Shown here one piece after another: positions 53,865 to 64,000 of a stretch of DNA of 64,000 bases. The notes beneath the pieces were generated by a model that had not been told where the DNA came from, did no database searches, and was given only the letters and a program-made list of their open reading frames with translations. The number at the start of each line of letters is the position of its first letter. Position 1 is the first letter of the stretch. Location of the stretch: positions 1,240,001 through 1,304,000 of the forward strand of contig NC_007760.1 in NCBI RefSeq assembly GCF_000013385.1. Direction: 5' to 3'. The position numbers and the translations under genes were made by a program. Source of the DNA: Anaeromyxobacter dehalogenans 2CP-C (lineage in GTDB: Bacteria; Myxococcota; Myxococcia; Myxococcales; Anaeromyxobacteraceae).

Positions 53865-54272
53865 GTGTTGGGAAGGGGGCCTTTGAGGGTGCGGGGGTGG
53901 TCGGGGGCGGGGTTGGTTGGCCGGAGCCGGGGCCGCGGGGATCGGCTCACGAGAGGCCCGTGGGTGGGGCGCGGGGCGCCTGAGTCCGCTCGCAGTGAGC
54001 CTGTCGAACTGCGACTTCCTGCCCACGTTCGCCGCGAGGTCTGGGCGCGCGACGGCGGACGGTGCACCTTCGTCCTTCCGTCGGGCGAGACCTGCGGCTC
54101 GACCCACCGGCTCGAGCTCGACCACGTCGTGCCGCGGGCGCGCGGCGGGGCCTCCACCGCGGACAACCTCCGGATCCGTTGCCGGGGGCACAACCTCGAG
54201 GAGGCGCGGCGCATCCTCGGCGACGTGCTGATGGACGCGTATGCCCCGCGCGCTCGTGGCGGGTCGGCGTGA
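53865..54272 (+). pseudogene. HNH endonuclease domain fragment
   Basis: The frame encodes RREVWARDGGRCTFV and LDHVVPRARGGASTADNLRI then CRGHN, the zinc-binding and HNH core found in a myxobacterial family whose full members carry a long helical N-terminus. Here the part before LPAHVRREVW is replaced by low-complexity Gly/Arg sequence and by a palindromic repeat (53983-54015) translated as SARSEPVELR. The frame is open from a GTG at 53865, but the true start is unclear. It is probably a truncated remnant; whether it is still made is unknown. It ends 10 bases from the convergent uvrA stop. Confidence 0.5.
53983..54015. repeat. REP-like palindromic repeat, copy 2
   Basis: Identical over 33 bases to 19200-19232. 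Here TCGCAGT (53991-53997) pairs with ACTGCGA (54009-54015) around the same 11-base loop, but the outer four pairs of copy 1 are lost. It sits exactly at the 5' boundary of the HNH homology. Confidence 0.7.
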
Positions 54273-54282
54273 GGCCTCCCGC

Positions 54283-57183
<2,901 letters not shown>

Positions 57184-57192
57184 GAAGCGGTC

Positions 57193-57221
57193 TACTTAAC
57201 GGAGGATTCCGACATTGGCCA
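57193..57221 (-). promoter_or_regulatory. Promoter of uvrA (TGGCCA-17-TAAGTA)
   Basis: Minus strand TGGCCA (57221-57216), 17 bases, TAAGTA (57198-57193), nine bases before the ATG. The same TAAGTA precedes xseB, another DNA repair gene. Leaderless mRNA inferred. Confidence 0.45.
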
Positions 57222-57287
57222 GCGCCGCTGCCGGCCGGGCGGCGCGCCTTCCGCGTTTCCCGCGAAGGTGATAGCACCGACAGGCCC

Positions 57288-58289
57288 ATGTCCCCTCGCG
57301 TGACCCCTGCCGGCGCGCTCGCGCCGGGCGGCGCGGCGACCGCCCGGACGCCCGCTCCCGCGGCCGGCGGCCCGGACGGCCTGGCCCGGCTCCGGCGCCG
57401 CGCCCGCGGGCTCCTGTTCGGCGCGGCGGTGCTGTTCGGCGCCTCGGCGGCGCTGGCGAAGCTCGCCGCGCGCGAGGGCATGTCCGGGGGGCAGGCCACG
57501 CTGGTCCGGTTCGCGATCGGGCTCGCCGCCGTGATGGCGCTGTTCCGGGCGCGGCCCGGCACCTTCCGGCCTCACCGCAAGGACCTGCTCTTCGCGCGGG
57601 GCCTCTTCGGCGGCATCGCGGCGCTGCTCTACTTCCTCGCCATCGAGCGCATCCCGGCCGGCGAGGCCACGCTGCTCAACAACACGTTTCCCATCTGGGC
57701 GGTGCTCCTCTCGCTGTTCGTGCTGAACGAGCGCCCGACGGTGCACCTCTGGATCGCCCTCTCGGTCGCGAGCGCGGGGGTGTGGCTGGTGCTGGGGGGC
57801 GGGAGCGTGCGCCTCGGGCTGGGCTGGGGCGAGGTGCTGGGGATCGTCTCCGGCGTGCTGGGCGGCGCGGCGGTGACCGCCATCCGCGCGCTCCGCACCA
57901 CCGACAACGCCCCGACCATCTTCTTCTCCTTCTCGGTGGGCGGCCTGCTGGTGTCGCTGCCCTACGCGCTCCAGGCCTGGCCGTCGGCGCCGGGCGCGTA
58001 CCTGGCGGCGCTCGGGGTCGGGGTGGTCGCGTTCCTCGCCCAGCTCTTCATGACCGAGGCCTACGGCGCGCTGTCGGTGCCCGAGGCGGCGCTGTGGCAG
58101 CAGCTCACCCCCATCGCCAGCTACCTGTGGGCGCTCTCGCTGGGCGAGCGGCTCTCGGCGGCGACCGTCGTCGGCGTGCTGCTCGGCCTGGGCGGCATCC
58201 TCTACGGCAGCCTGCTCGGCCACGCGCCGCGCGAGGCCCGGTCGCGCGAGGCGCGCCTGGCCGAGGGCCTGCCGGCGGAGGAGCCGTGA
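57288..58289 (+). CDS. EamA/DMT-family permease, copy 1
   Basis: A 333-residue inner-membrane protein with ten hydrophobic segments in two EamA repeats (first from about residue 40, GLLFGAAVLFGASAALAKLA). Drug/metabolite transporter superfamily; the substrate cannot be read from sequence. Shared blocks with copy 2 are ERIPAGEATLLNN, NERPTVHL, TTDNAPTIFF and MTEAYGALS. The first 35 residues are Ala/Pro/Gly-rich. The start is likely but not certain; no strong ribosome site is seen. The TGA overlaps the copy 2 GTG (GTGA). Confidence 0.88.
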   Translation: MSPRVTPAGALAPGGAATARTPAPAAGGPDGLARLRRRARGLLFGAAVLFGASAALAKLAAREGMSGGQATLVRFAIGLAAVMALFRARPGTFRPHRKDLLFARGLFGGIAALLYFLAIERIPAGEATLLNNTFPIWAVLLSLFVLNERPTVHLWIALSVASAGVWLVLGGGSVRLGLGWGEVLGIVSGVLGGAAVTAIRALRTTDNAPTIFFSFSVGGLLVSLPYALQAWPSAPGAYLAALGVGVVAFLAQLFMTEAYGALSVPEAALWQQLTPIASYLWALSLGERLSAATVVGVLLGLGGILYGSLLGHAPREARSREARLAEGLPAEEP

Positions 58290-59218
58290 CGCCCGAGCCC
58301 GCCGCGACGCCGGCCGCGCCCGCGCGGAGCGCCGGCGCTCCGCGGCCCCAGCCCCGCTGGCTCGCCCGCCTCGAGCTGCTCGGCGCGGCGCTCTCCTTCG
58401 GCCTCATGGCGGTGCTGGCGCGGCGGCTGTCCCGCGGCGACGCGGCGTTCTCGGCCGGCCAGCTCACCGTGATCCGGTTCGTGGTGGGCGCGGCGGTGTC
58501 GCTGGTCGCGTTCCGGGTCCGCCCCGGCCTGTACCGGCCGCACGACCTCCGCCTGCTGTGGACCCGCGGCTTCTCGGGCGGCATCGTGGTGGTGCTGTAC
58601 TTCCTCGCGCTCGCGCGCATCCCGGCCGGCGAGGCCGGCATGCTCTACAACCTGTTCCCGGTCATCGCGACCGCCATGAGCATCCGCGCGTTCGGCGAGC
58701 GCCCCACCGTGCACCTGGTGCTGGCGCTGCTCGTCGCGACCGGCGGCGTGGTGCTGGTGCTGGGGAACGGGTCGCTCGCGCTCGGGATCGGGCTGGGCGA
58801 GGGGCTGGCGGTGGCGGCCGCGGTGTTCGCCGCGTTCTCCTCGGTCGTCATCCGCGCCATGCGGGCCACCGACAACGCGCCGACGATCTTCTTCTACTTC
58901 TGCCTGGGCGGCCTCCCGGTGGCGCTCCCGTTCGCGCTCGGCGCCTGGCCCACCGACCCCACCGCGTGGGCGCTGGCGGCGGGGATGGGCCTCGCCGCGT
59001 ACGCCGCCCAGGTGCTCATGACCGAGGCCTACGGCGCGCTCTCGATCGGCGAGGCCGCCGTGTGGCTGCAGCTCACGCCGCTCGCGCAGTACGCGCTCGC
59101 GGCGCTCCTGCTCGGCGAGCCGGTGAGCGCCGCGGGCATGGCGGGGATGCTGGTGGGGGTGGCCGGCGTGGCCTACGGCACCGTGCTCGGGCACCGGCCG
59201 CGCGCGCCGCGCGCCTGA
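58286..59218 (+). CDS. EamA/DMT-family permease, copy 2
   Basis: A 310-residue permease of ten hydrophobic segments, clearly a paralogue of the preceding gene (RIPAGEAGMLYN, GERPTVHL, ATDNAPTIFF, MTEAYGALS). Tight overlap and similarity suggest a tandem duplication that may now form a heterodimer. GTG start inside the copy 1 stop. Its TGA is directly followed by the stop of the convergent kinase (TGATCA). Confidence 0.88.
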   Translation: MTPEPAATPAAPARSAGAPRPQPRWLARLELLGAALSFGLMAVLARRLSRGDAAFSAGQLTVIRFVVGAAVSLVAFRVRPGLYRPHDLRLLWTRGFSGGIVVVLYFLALARIPAGEAGMLYNLFPVIATAMSIRAFGERPTVHLVLALLVATGGVVLVLGNGSLALGIGLGEGLAVAAAVFAAFSSVVIRAMRATDNAPTIFFYFCLGGLPVALPFALGAWPTDPTAWALAAGMGLAAYAAQVLMTEAYGALSIGEAAVWLQLTPLAQYALAALLLGEPVSAAGMAGMLVGVAGVAYGTVLGHRPRAPRA

Positions 59219-61748
59219 TCAGGCGCCCGCCGCGTGCGCGGCCAGGTCCGGCGCGGGCGCGGAGGCGGGCAGGGTGAAGCTCACCGTGGTGCCGGCCCCG
59301 GGCGCGCTCTCCGCCCAGATCCGGCCGCCGTGCGCCTCCACCAGGCCGCGCGCGATGGCGAGCCCCAGGCCCGAGCCGCGCCAGCGGGCGGCGCTGCCGC
59401 GCTGGAAGCGGTCGAACACGTGCGGCAGGTCGGCGTCGGGGATGCCCGGGCCGGTGTCGCGGATCCGGAAGACCACCGCCCCGTCCCCCTGCGCCTCGGC
59501 GGCGAGGCACACCGCGCCCTCCTCGGTGGCCTTCACCGCGTTCGAGGCGACGTTGCCGAGCACCTGCAGCACGCGGTCGCGATCGCACGCGACCGCCGGC
59601 AGGCCGGGCGCGGCCGACAGGCACAGGTCGAGCCCCTTCGCGCGCGCGGCCTCGCGGAGCTGGTCGGCCGCCTCGCCCAGCAGGTCGGCCGGGTCGCACG
59701 GCTCCGGCCGCATCGAGAGCCGGCCCTCCTCCAGCGTCTCGAGGTCGAGCAGGTCGTCGATGAGCCGGTTCATGCGGCGGCCGGCGGCGGCGAGCCGGCC
59801 GGCGGCGCGGCGGGCCTGCGCGGCGGCGTCCGGGCCGTCGCGCAGCCGGGTCAGCGCGGCGGCGCCCAGCGTCACGGCGGAGAGCGGGGTGCGCAGGTCG
59901 TGCGAGACCACCTGCAGCACCTCGTCGCGGTTGCGCACCGCGCGCCGCAGCTCGGTCACGTCGAGCAGCGTGGTGACCGCGCCCACCACGCGCCCCTCGC
60001 CGTCGCGGATGGGCGCGGCGCCGTTCAGGACCACCGCCTGCGTCCCGTCGAAGCGGTCGATCTCGACCAGCTCGCCGCCGACCGCCTCGCCGGAGCGCAG
60101 CGCGCGCTGCAGCGCCCAGTCGCCGGGGGCGAGCGGCGTCCCCGAGTCGGCCCGCCGCGCGCGCTGCTCGCGGTAGAGCGCGCCCGGGCGGAACGGCGCG
60201 CGCGAGCCCCAGATGCGCCGGGCGGCGTCGTTCGCCTGCACCACCTGCCCGCCGGCGTCGGCCATGAGCACGCCCACCGGCAGCACCCGCAGCACCGTCT
60301 CGAGCCGGCGCCGGTCGGCCTCGACCTGCTCCCGGGCGCGGACCTGCTCGGTCACCTCGGTGATCATGAGCACGAGGTCCCGCCCGCCGCCGGCGGACTC
60401 GACGGCGCGCACCGACCACCGCCACCAGGTGGTGCCCCGGGCGAACCCGTCGTACCGGTACTCCTGCTCCTCGTGCGCGACGTCGCCGGCCGCCACCTCG
60501 CGCAGCAGCGCGATCAGGCCGGCCTCGTGCGCGCGCGGGAGGAACTCCTCCAGCCGCAGCCCCTGCACGCCCGCGCCGCGGAACGGCGCGTCCAGGAACG
60601 CCAGGTACGCCTGGTTGGCCCAGCGCACCCGCAGCTCGGCGGGGTCCAGGATCAGCACGCCGACCGGCGCCTCGGCGAAGGCCGCCTCGAAGCGGCGGCG
60701 GGCGGCGTCGAGGTGCCGCGCCATCTGCGCGTAGGCGGCGCCGAGCCGGACCACCTCGTCCGGCCCGGTGAGCGGCCCCTGCGCCTCGCCGCGCTCCAGG
60801 GCGGCGGCGTGGCGCTCCAGCCGGCGCAGCGCGCGCGAGGTGTGCGCGCCCACCACCCAGCTCGCGCCCAGCGCGACCAGCGCCACCAGGCCCGCGCCCG
60901 CGACGCCCAGCGCCAGCTCGCGCCGCATGGGCGCGAGCATGGCCGCGCGCGGCTGCGTGGCGCGCACCGCCCAGCCCAGCTCGGGCACCGGCACCGCCGC
61001 GGCGAGCCGCGCGGGGCCGCCCCCCTCGGCGCGCATCGGGCCGGCCGCCTCGGCGCCCGCCAGCGCCGCGCGCACGAGGTCCTGCGACCCGGCGATCAGC
61101 CGATCGTCCCAGGCCAGCGGCACCGCCGGCGCGCGCGCCACCAGGCGGCCGGCGCGATCGACGATCGCGACGACGCTGCCCTCGCCCTCGCGGTCGGGCA
61201 GCACGCGCGCCGCCAGCCGCTCGGGGTCCACCGCGGCCAGGAGCGCGCCCGAGAGCCGCCCCGTGCCGTCGCGCACCGCGGTCGCGACCGCCACGACCGG
61301 CGCGCCGTCGGCCGGGTTGCGCACGAGGTCGCCGACCGCCACCGCGTCGCCGGCGAGCAGGCGCCGCAGCTCGGCCCGGTCGGCGAACGACACCTCGTGG
61401 AGCCGCGCGTCGCTGGACGCCACCACCTGGCCGTCCGGCGCCACCCAGGACAGGTCGCGGACCACGCCGGAGTCCCGCACCGCGATCGCGAGCAGCCGCG
61501 CCGCGTCGTCGCCGAGGATGCGGCCGCCCTCTCAGCGCGTGCCCGAGCACGGCGCTGGCGCGGGCCACCCCGTCCACCTGGGCGCGCAGCGCGGCCGCGG
61601 CGGTCCGCGCCACCTCGAGGTTCGAGAGCTGCTCGCCCTCGGCCCGCGCGCGGAACGAGCGGACCGAGACGAGCGCGCCGAGCGCGACGAACGCGAGCGA
61701 GGCGAGCCCCACCAGCAGGAACAGGCGGGAGCGGATGGTGCGCAGCAT
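59219..61748 (-). CDS. Membrane PAS sensor histidine kinase, interrupted by a frameshift
   Basis: From ATG 61748 the minus strand gives MLRTIRSRLFLLVGLASLAF, a membrane segment and a periplasmic start as far as VLGHAL; the sequel EGGRILGDDAARLLAIAV lies in another frame, directly after a TGA at 61532-61534. One extra base (or two lost) near 61531-61536 would restore a protein of about 842 residues: extracytoplasmic cache-like sensor, second membrane segment ([20 protein letters not shown]), HAMP, two PAS domains (ERVRWANQAYL-like and VQANDAARRIWG), HisKA with SHDLRTPLSA and HATPase with DTGPGIP and GSGLGLAIARG. The C-terminal kinase is intact. Pseudogene or sequence error. Convergent with EamA copy 2. 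Confidence 0.75.
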
Positions 61749-62020
61749 GCGGGTGGCGATTCCTCCGGCGGTGCAAACGGGGGCCGTCCGCGGTGTATTC
61801 CGACGTCGCACGGCCGCGCACGGACGGGGACCGCGACCGCCCGCCCGGCCGGCCGCCGGCCGCTCCGCGCTCCGCGCCCACGCCCGCGGCTCCCTCCACG
61901 GGGAGGCGCCCGGCGGGACGGGCGGGGGCCGAGGGCCCACCCGGGGCCACCCGCGGCCGGCTGCCCCGGGGCGCGGCGCGCGGTAGATTGGCGGGACCTC
62001 TCGATCACCAGGAGTCAAGC

Positions 62021-62575
62021 ATGCGCAAGGCCGCCGCGGTCGCCGCCCTCCTCCTCGCCCTCCCCACCGGCGCGCTGGCGCGCGAGGTGGCGGGCGTCCA
62101 GCTCCAGGACACCGTCGAGGTCGGCGGCAAGCCGCTCACCCTGAACGGCGCCGGCGTCCGGAAGAAGCTCTGGATCGAGGTCTACGTGGGCGCGCTCTAC
62201 CTCGCGACGCCGTCCTCCGACGCGAACGCGATCATCGCCGCCGACGAGCCGAAGCGCGTGCGGATGGTCTTCCGGCGCGACGTGGACCAGAAGTCCATCA
62301 TGGGCGCGTTCCGCGAGGGCTTCGAGGCGAACTCCGGCGCCGAGGCGGCCGCGCTCGTGCCCCAGCTCGACCGGATCGCGCCGGCCATCGGCGACGTGAA
62401 GAAGGGCGGCGAGATCACCGTGACGTACCTGCCCGGCACCGGGGCGGTGGTCACCGGGCCGAAGGGCACCGCCACGGTCGAGGGCAAGCCGTTCGCCGAC
62501 GCGCTGTTCCGGAACTGGCTCGGCCGGAAGCCCGCCGACGACGACCTGAAGCGCCGCATGCTCGGGAAGAAGTAG
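62021..62575 (+). CDS. Secreted chalcone isomerase-fold protein
   Basis: A 184-residue exported protein: signal peptide (AAAVAALLLALPTGALA), then EVAGVQLQDTVEVGGKPLTLNG, VRKKLWIEVYVGALYL and a C-terminal FRNWLGRKPADDDLKRRMLG, matching bacterial chalcone isomerase-like (Chalcone_3) proteins. These keep the fold but usually bind fatty acids or other small molecules rather than catalysing flavonoid cyclisation. CAGGAG lies before the ATG, and TAGATT (61984-61989) upstream is a possible -10 box. The acyl-CoA dehydrogenase starts 10 bases after its stop, which suggests a lipid link. Confidence 0.85.
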   Translation: MRKAAAVAALLLALPTGALAREVAGVQLQDTVEVGGKPLTLNGAGVRKKLWIEVYVGALYLATPSSDANAIIAADEPKRVRMVFRRDVDQKSIMGAFREGFEANSGAEAAALVPQLDRIAPAIGDVKKGGEITVTYLPGTGAVVTGPKGTATVEGKPFADALFRNWLGRKPADDDLKRRMLGKK

Positions 62576-62585
62576 CGGGGCGGCC

Positions 62586-63743
62586 ATGGGCGCGCCCGCG
62601 GTCGCGTTCGAGCCGTTCACCGAGGACCACCAGGCGTTCCGCCGGACGGTCCGCGCGTTCGTGGAGCAGGAGCTCGCGCCGCACGGGCGCGAGTGGGACG
62701 AGGCGGGGAGCTTCCCGCGCGCGCTGTTCCGGCGCTTCGGCGAGCTGGGCCTGTTCGGCATCCGGCAGCCGCCGGAGGTGGGCGGCTCGGGCCTCGACTG
62801 GTGGTACGTGGTCGCCTACGCGGAGGAGCTGGCGCGCTGCCGCAACGCCGGGCTGGCCGTCTCCATGCTGGTGCACGGGGAGATGGCCATCCCGGTGATC
62901 GGCGAGCTGGGCACCGAGGCGCAGCGCCGCGAGTTCCTGGCGCCCGCGGTCCGCGGCGAGCGGGTGGCCGCGCTGGCCGTCTCCGAGCCGGACGCCGGCT
63001 CGGACGTGGCCGCCATCCGCACCACCGCGCGGCGCGACGGCGGCGACCTCGTGGTGAACGGCTCGAAGATGTGGATCACGAACGGCGCGCGCGCCGACTT
63101 CCTCACGATGGCCGTGCGCACGGGCGAGGCCGGGCACGGCGGGCTCTCGCTGCTCCTGTTCCCCACCGACGTGAAGGGCTTCCAGGTCTCGCGCACGCTG
63201 GAGAAGGTGGGGCTGCCCTCGTCGGACACCGCGGTGCTGTTCTTCGAGGACTGCCGGGTGCCGGCGGCGAACCTGCTCGGCGAGCAGGACCAGGGCTTCT
63301 ACCACGTGATGGCGAACTTCCAGGGCGAGCGGCTGGTCGCGGCGGTCCAGGCCGTGGCCGGGATGCAGCTCATGCTGGAGGACGCGATCCGCTACGGCGG
63401 CGAGCGCAGCGCGTTCGGCCGGCCCGTCGGGAAGTTCCAGGCCTGGCGGCACCGGCTCGCCGACCACCTCACCTCGGTGGAGGCGGCGCGCTGGCTCACC
63501 TACCGGGCGGCCGACCTGCTGGCGCGGGGCGAGCCGGCGGTGCGCGAGATCTCGATGGCGAAGCTGTTCGCCTGCGAACTGGCGCAGCGGGTGGCCTACG
63601 ACTGCATGCAGCTCCACGGCGGCATGGGCTACGTGCTGGAGAGCGACATCGCTCGGGCCTGGCGCGACGTGCGGGCCATGACCATCGCCGGCGGCACCTC
63701 CGAGATCATGCGGGAACTGGTGTCGCGCGCGGCGGGGCTGTGA
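62586..63743 (+). CDS. Acyl-CoA dehydrogenase
   Basis: A 385-residue FAD flavoenzyme oxidising acyl-CoA to enoyl-CoA. SEPDAGSDVAAIRTTARRDG and WITNGARADF bind FAD and substrate; LHGGMGYV and GGTSEIMRELV end the domain. The usual Glu of YEGT is replaced (IAGGTSE), while GERLVAA places Glu248 on helix G, as in isovaleryl- and long-chain acyl-CoA dehydrogenases, so a catalytic base is present. Chain-length preference is not readable. The C-terminal DMQLHGG region is complete. cutA follows 28 bases after the stop. Confidence 0.93.
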   Translation: MGAPAVAFEPFTEDHQAFRRTVRAFVEQELAPHGREWDEAGSFPRALFRRFGELGLFGIRQPPEVGGSGLDWWYVVAYAEELARCRNAGLAVSMLVHGEMAIPVIGELGTEAQRREFLAPAVRGERVAALAVSEPDAGSDVAAIRTTARRDGGDLVVNGSKMWITNGARADFLTMAVRTGEAGHGGLSLLLFPTDVKGFQVSRTLEKVGLPSSDTAVLFFEDCRVPAANLLGEQDQGFYHVMANFQGERLVAAVQAVAGMQLMLEDAIRYGGERSAFGRPVGKFQAWRHRLADHLTSVEAARWLTYRAADLLARGEPAVREISMAKLFACELAQRVAYDCMQLHGGMGYVLESDIARAWRDVRAMTIAGGTSEIMRELVSRAAGL

Positions 63744-63771
63744 CGCGGCCGGCGCCGCGGGGGAGGGCGGG

Positions 63772-64000
63772 ATGACGGACGCGCGGGTGGTGCTGGTGAC
63801 CGCGCCCGACGCGGACGCGGCGGCGCGGCTGGCGCGGGCGCTGGTCGAGGAGCGGCTCGCGGCCTGCGGCAACGTGGTGCCGGCGATCCGGTCGATCTAC
63901 CGGTGGGAGGGCAGCGTGCACGACGAGGGCGAGGCGCTCCTCGTGCTGAAGACCCGCGCCGCGCGCGTGGACGCGCTCCGGGCGCGCGTGCTCGAGCTGC
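63772..64000 (+). CDS. cutA: Divalent cation tolerance protein CutA, N-terminal part
   Basis: The first 76 residues of a small trimeric CutA protein: MTDARVVLVTAPDADAAARL, EERLAACGNVV, IRSIYRWEG and EALLVLKT are the family blocks. The C-terminus lies beyond the window. CutA is linked to copper/divalent metal tolerance and resembles PII signalling proteins. GGGAGGGCGGG is the ribosome site. The acyl-CoA dehydrogenase upstream is close enough for cotranscription. Confidence 0.9.
   Translation, partial: MTDARVVLVTAPDADAAARLARALVEERLAACGNVVPAIRSIYRWEGSVHDEGEALLVLKTRAARVDALRARVLEL

Noticed and set aside
53865-53982. N-terminal Gly/Arg-rich part of the HNH frame as genuine protein
   Set aside because: Low-complexity sequence lacking family similarity; kept only as an open frame, not as a supported domain.
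61525-61545. Programmed +1 frameshift in the second histidine kinase
   Set aside because: The site (CTG AGA GGG) has a rare codon but no repairing for the P-site tRNA, no stimulatory Shine-Dalgarno and no slippery heptamer, so an indel is simpler.

Overview
The window is about 64 kb of very GC-rich DNA in which almost every third codon position is G or C. GTG and TTG starts are common, and genes are packed tightly with many 1 to 4 base start/stop overlaps. Gene content and order (lysS-lolC-lolD-bamA-skp-lpxD-fabZ-lpxA-lpxI, rimP-nusA-infB-rbfA-truB-rpsO-pnp, a Hanks-type kinase, DUF4912 beside GH57, a PatA-like/J-domain protein) point to a myxobacterium of the Anaeromyxobacter type (Myxococcota, formerly Deltaproteobacteria). 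This placement is inference from gene content; no rRNA gene is present to confirm it.

Layout. 1-4.6 kb: N-terminus of a Ser/Thr kinase, a DUF4912 protein with a histone-like tail, a GH57 glucan-branching enzyme and a repeat lipoprotein. 4.8-15.5 kb: lysS, then lipoprotein export (LolC/E, LolD), outer-membrane assembly (BamA, Skp) and early lipid A synthesis (LpxD, FabZ, LpxA, LpxI). 15.6-19.1 kb: late haem synthesis (hemE, hemN, hemH). 19.3-21.2 kb, minus strand: a receiver/DUF4388/J-domain/TPR protein. 21.3-28.2 kb: otsB, xseA, xseB, a response regulator, ispA, dxs, tlyA. 28.3-38.5 kb: the transcription/translation operon rimP to pnp. 38.5-40.9 kb: dut, purB and a membrane protein. 40.9-53 kb, mostly minus strand: a frameshifted histidine kinase, purC, a zinc-motif protein, a DegP-like protease, gph, an HD-GYP protein with a separate receiver, a MoaD-MoaE fusion, an RseP-type protease, AMMECR1, NUDIX and an unknown protein. 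52.9-64 kb: a secreted Cys-rich small protein, beta-carbonic anhydrase, an HNH fragment, uvrA, two tandem EamA permeases, a second frameshifted kinase, a chalcone-isomerase-fold protein, an acyl-CoA dehydrogenase and the start of cutA.

The genes are mostly conserved core functions: envelope biogenesis feeds directly from LolCDE/BamA/Skp into lipid A synthesis, and the isoprenoid genes ispA and dxs share one transcript with xseB and a receiver. I saw no prophage, insertion sequence, CRISPR array, tRNA or rRNA.

The most interesting signals are not whole new gene systems. They are (i) many genes whose -10 box lies only 6-10 bases before the start codon with no ribosome binding site, suggesting frequent leaderless mRNAs; (ii) a terminator-like attenuator between the rimP promoter and rimP; (iii) a palindromic repeat present twice, once fused to an HNH remnant; (iv) two histidine kinases each broken by one indel; (v) a MoaD-MoaE fusion overlapping a split receiver/HD-GYP pair; and (vi) small Cys-rich proteins. 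Promoters and hairpins were found by eye and were not scored computationally.
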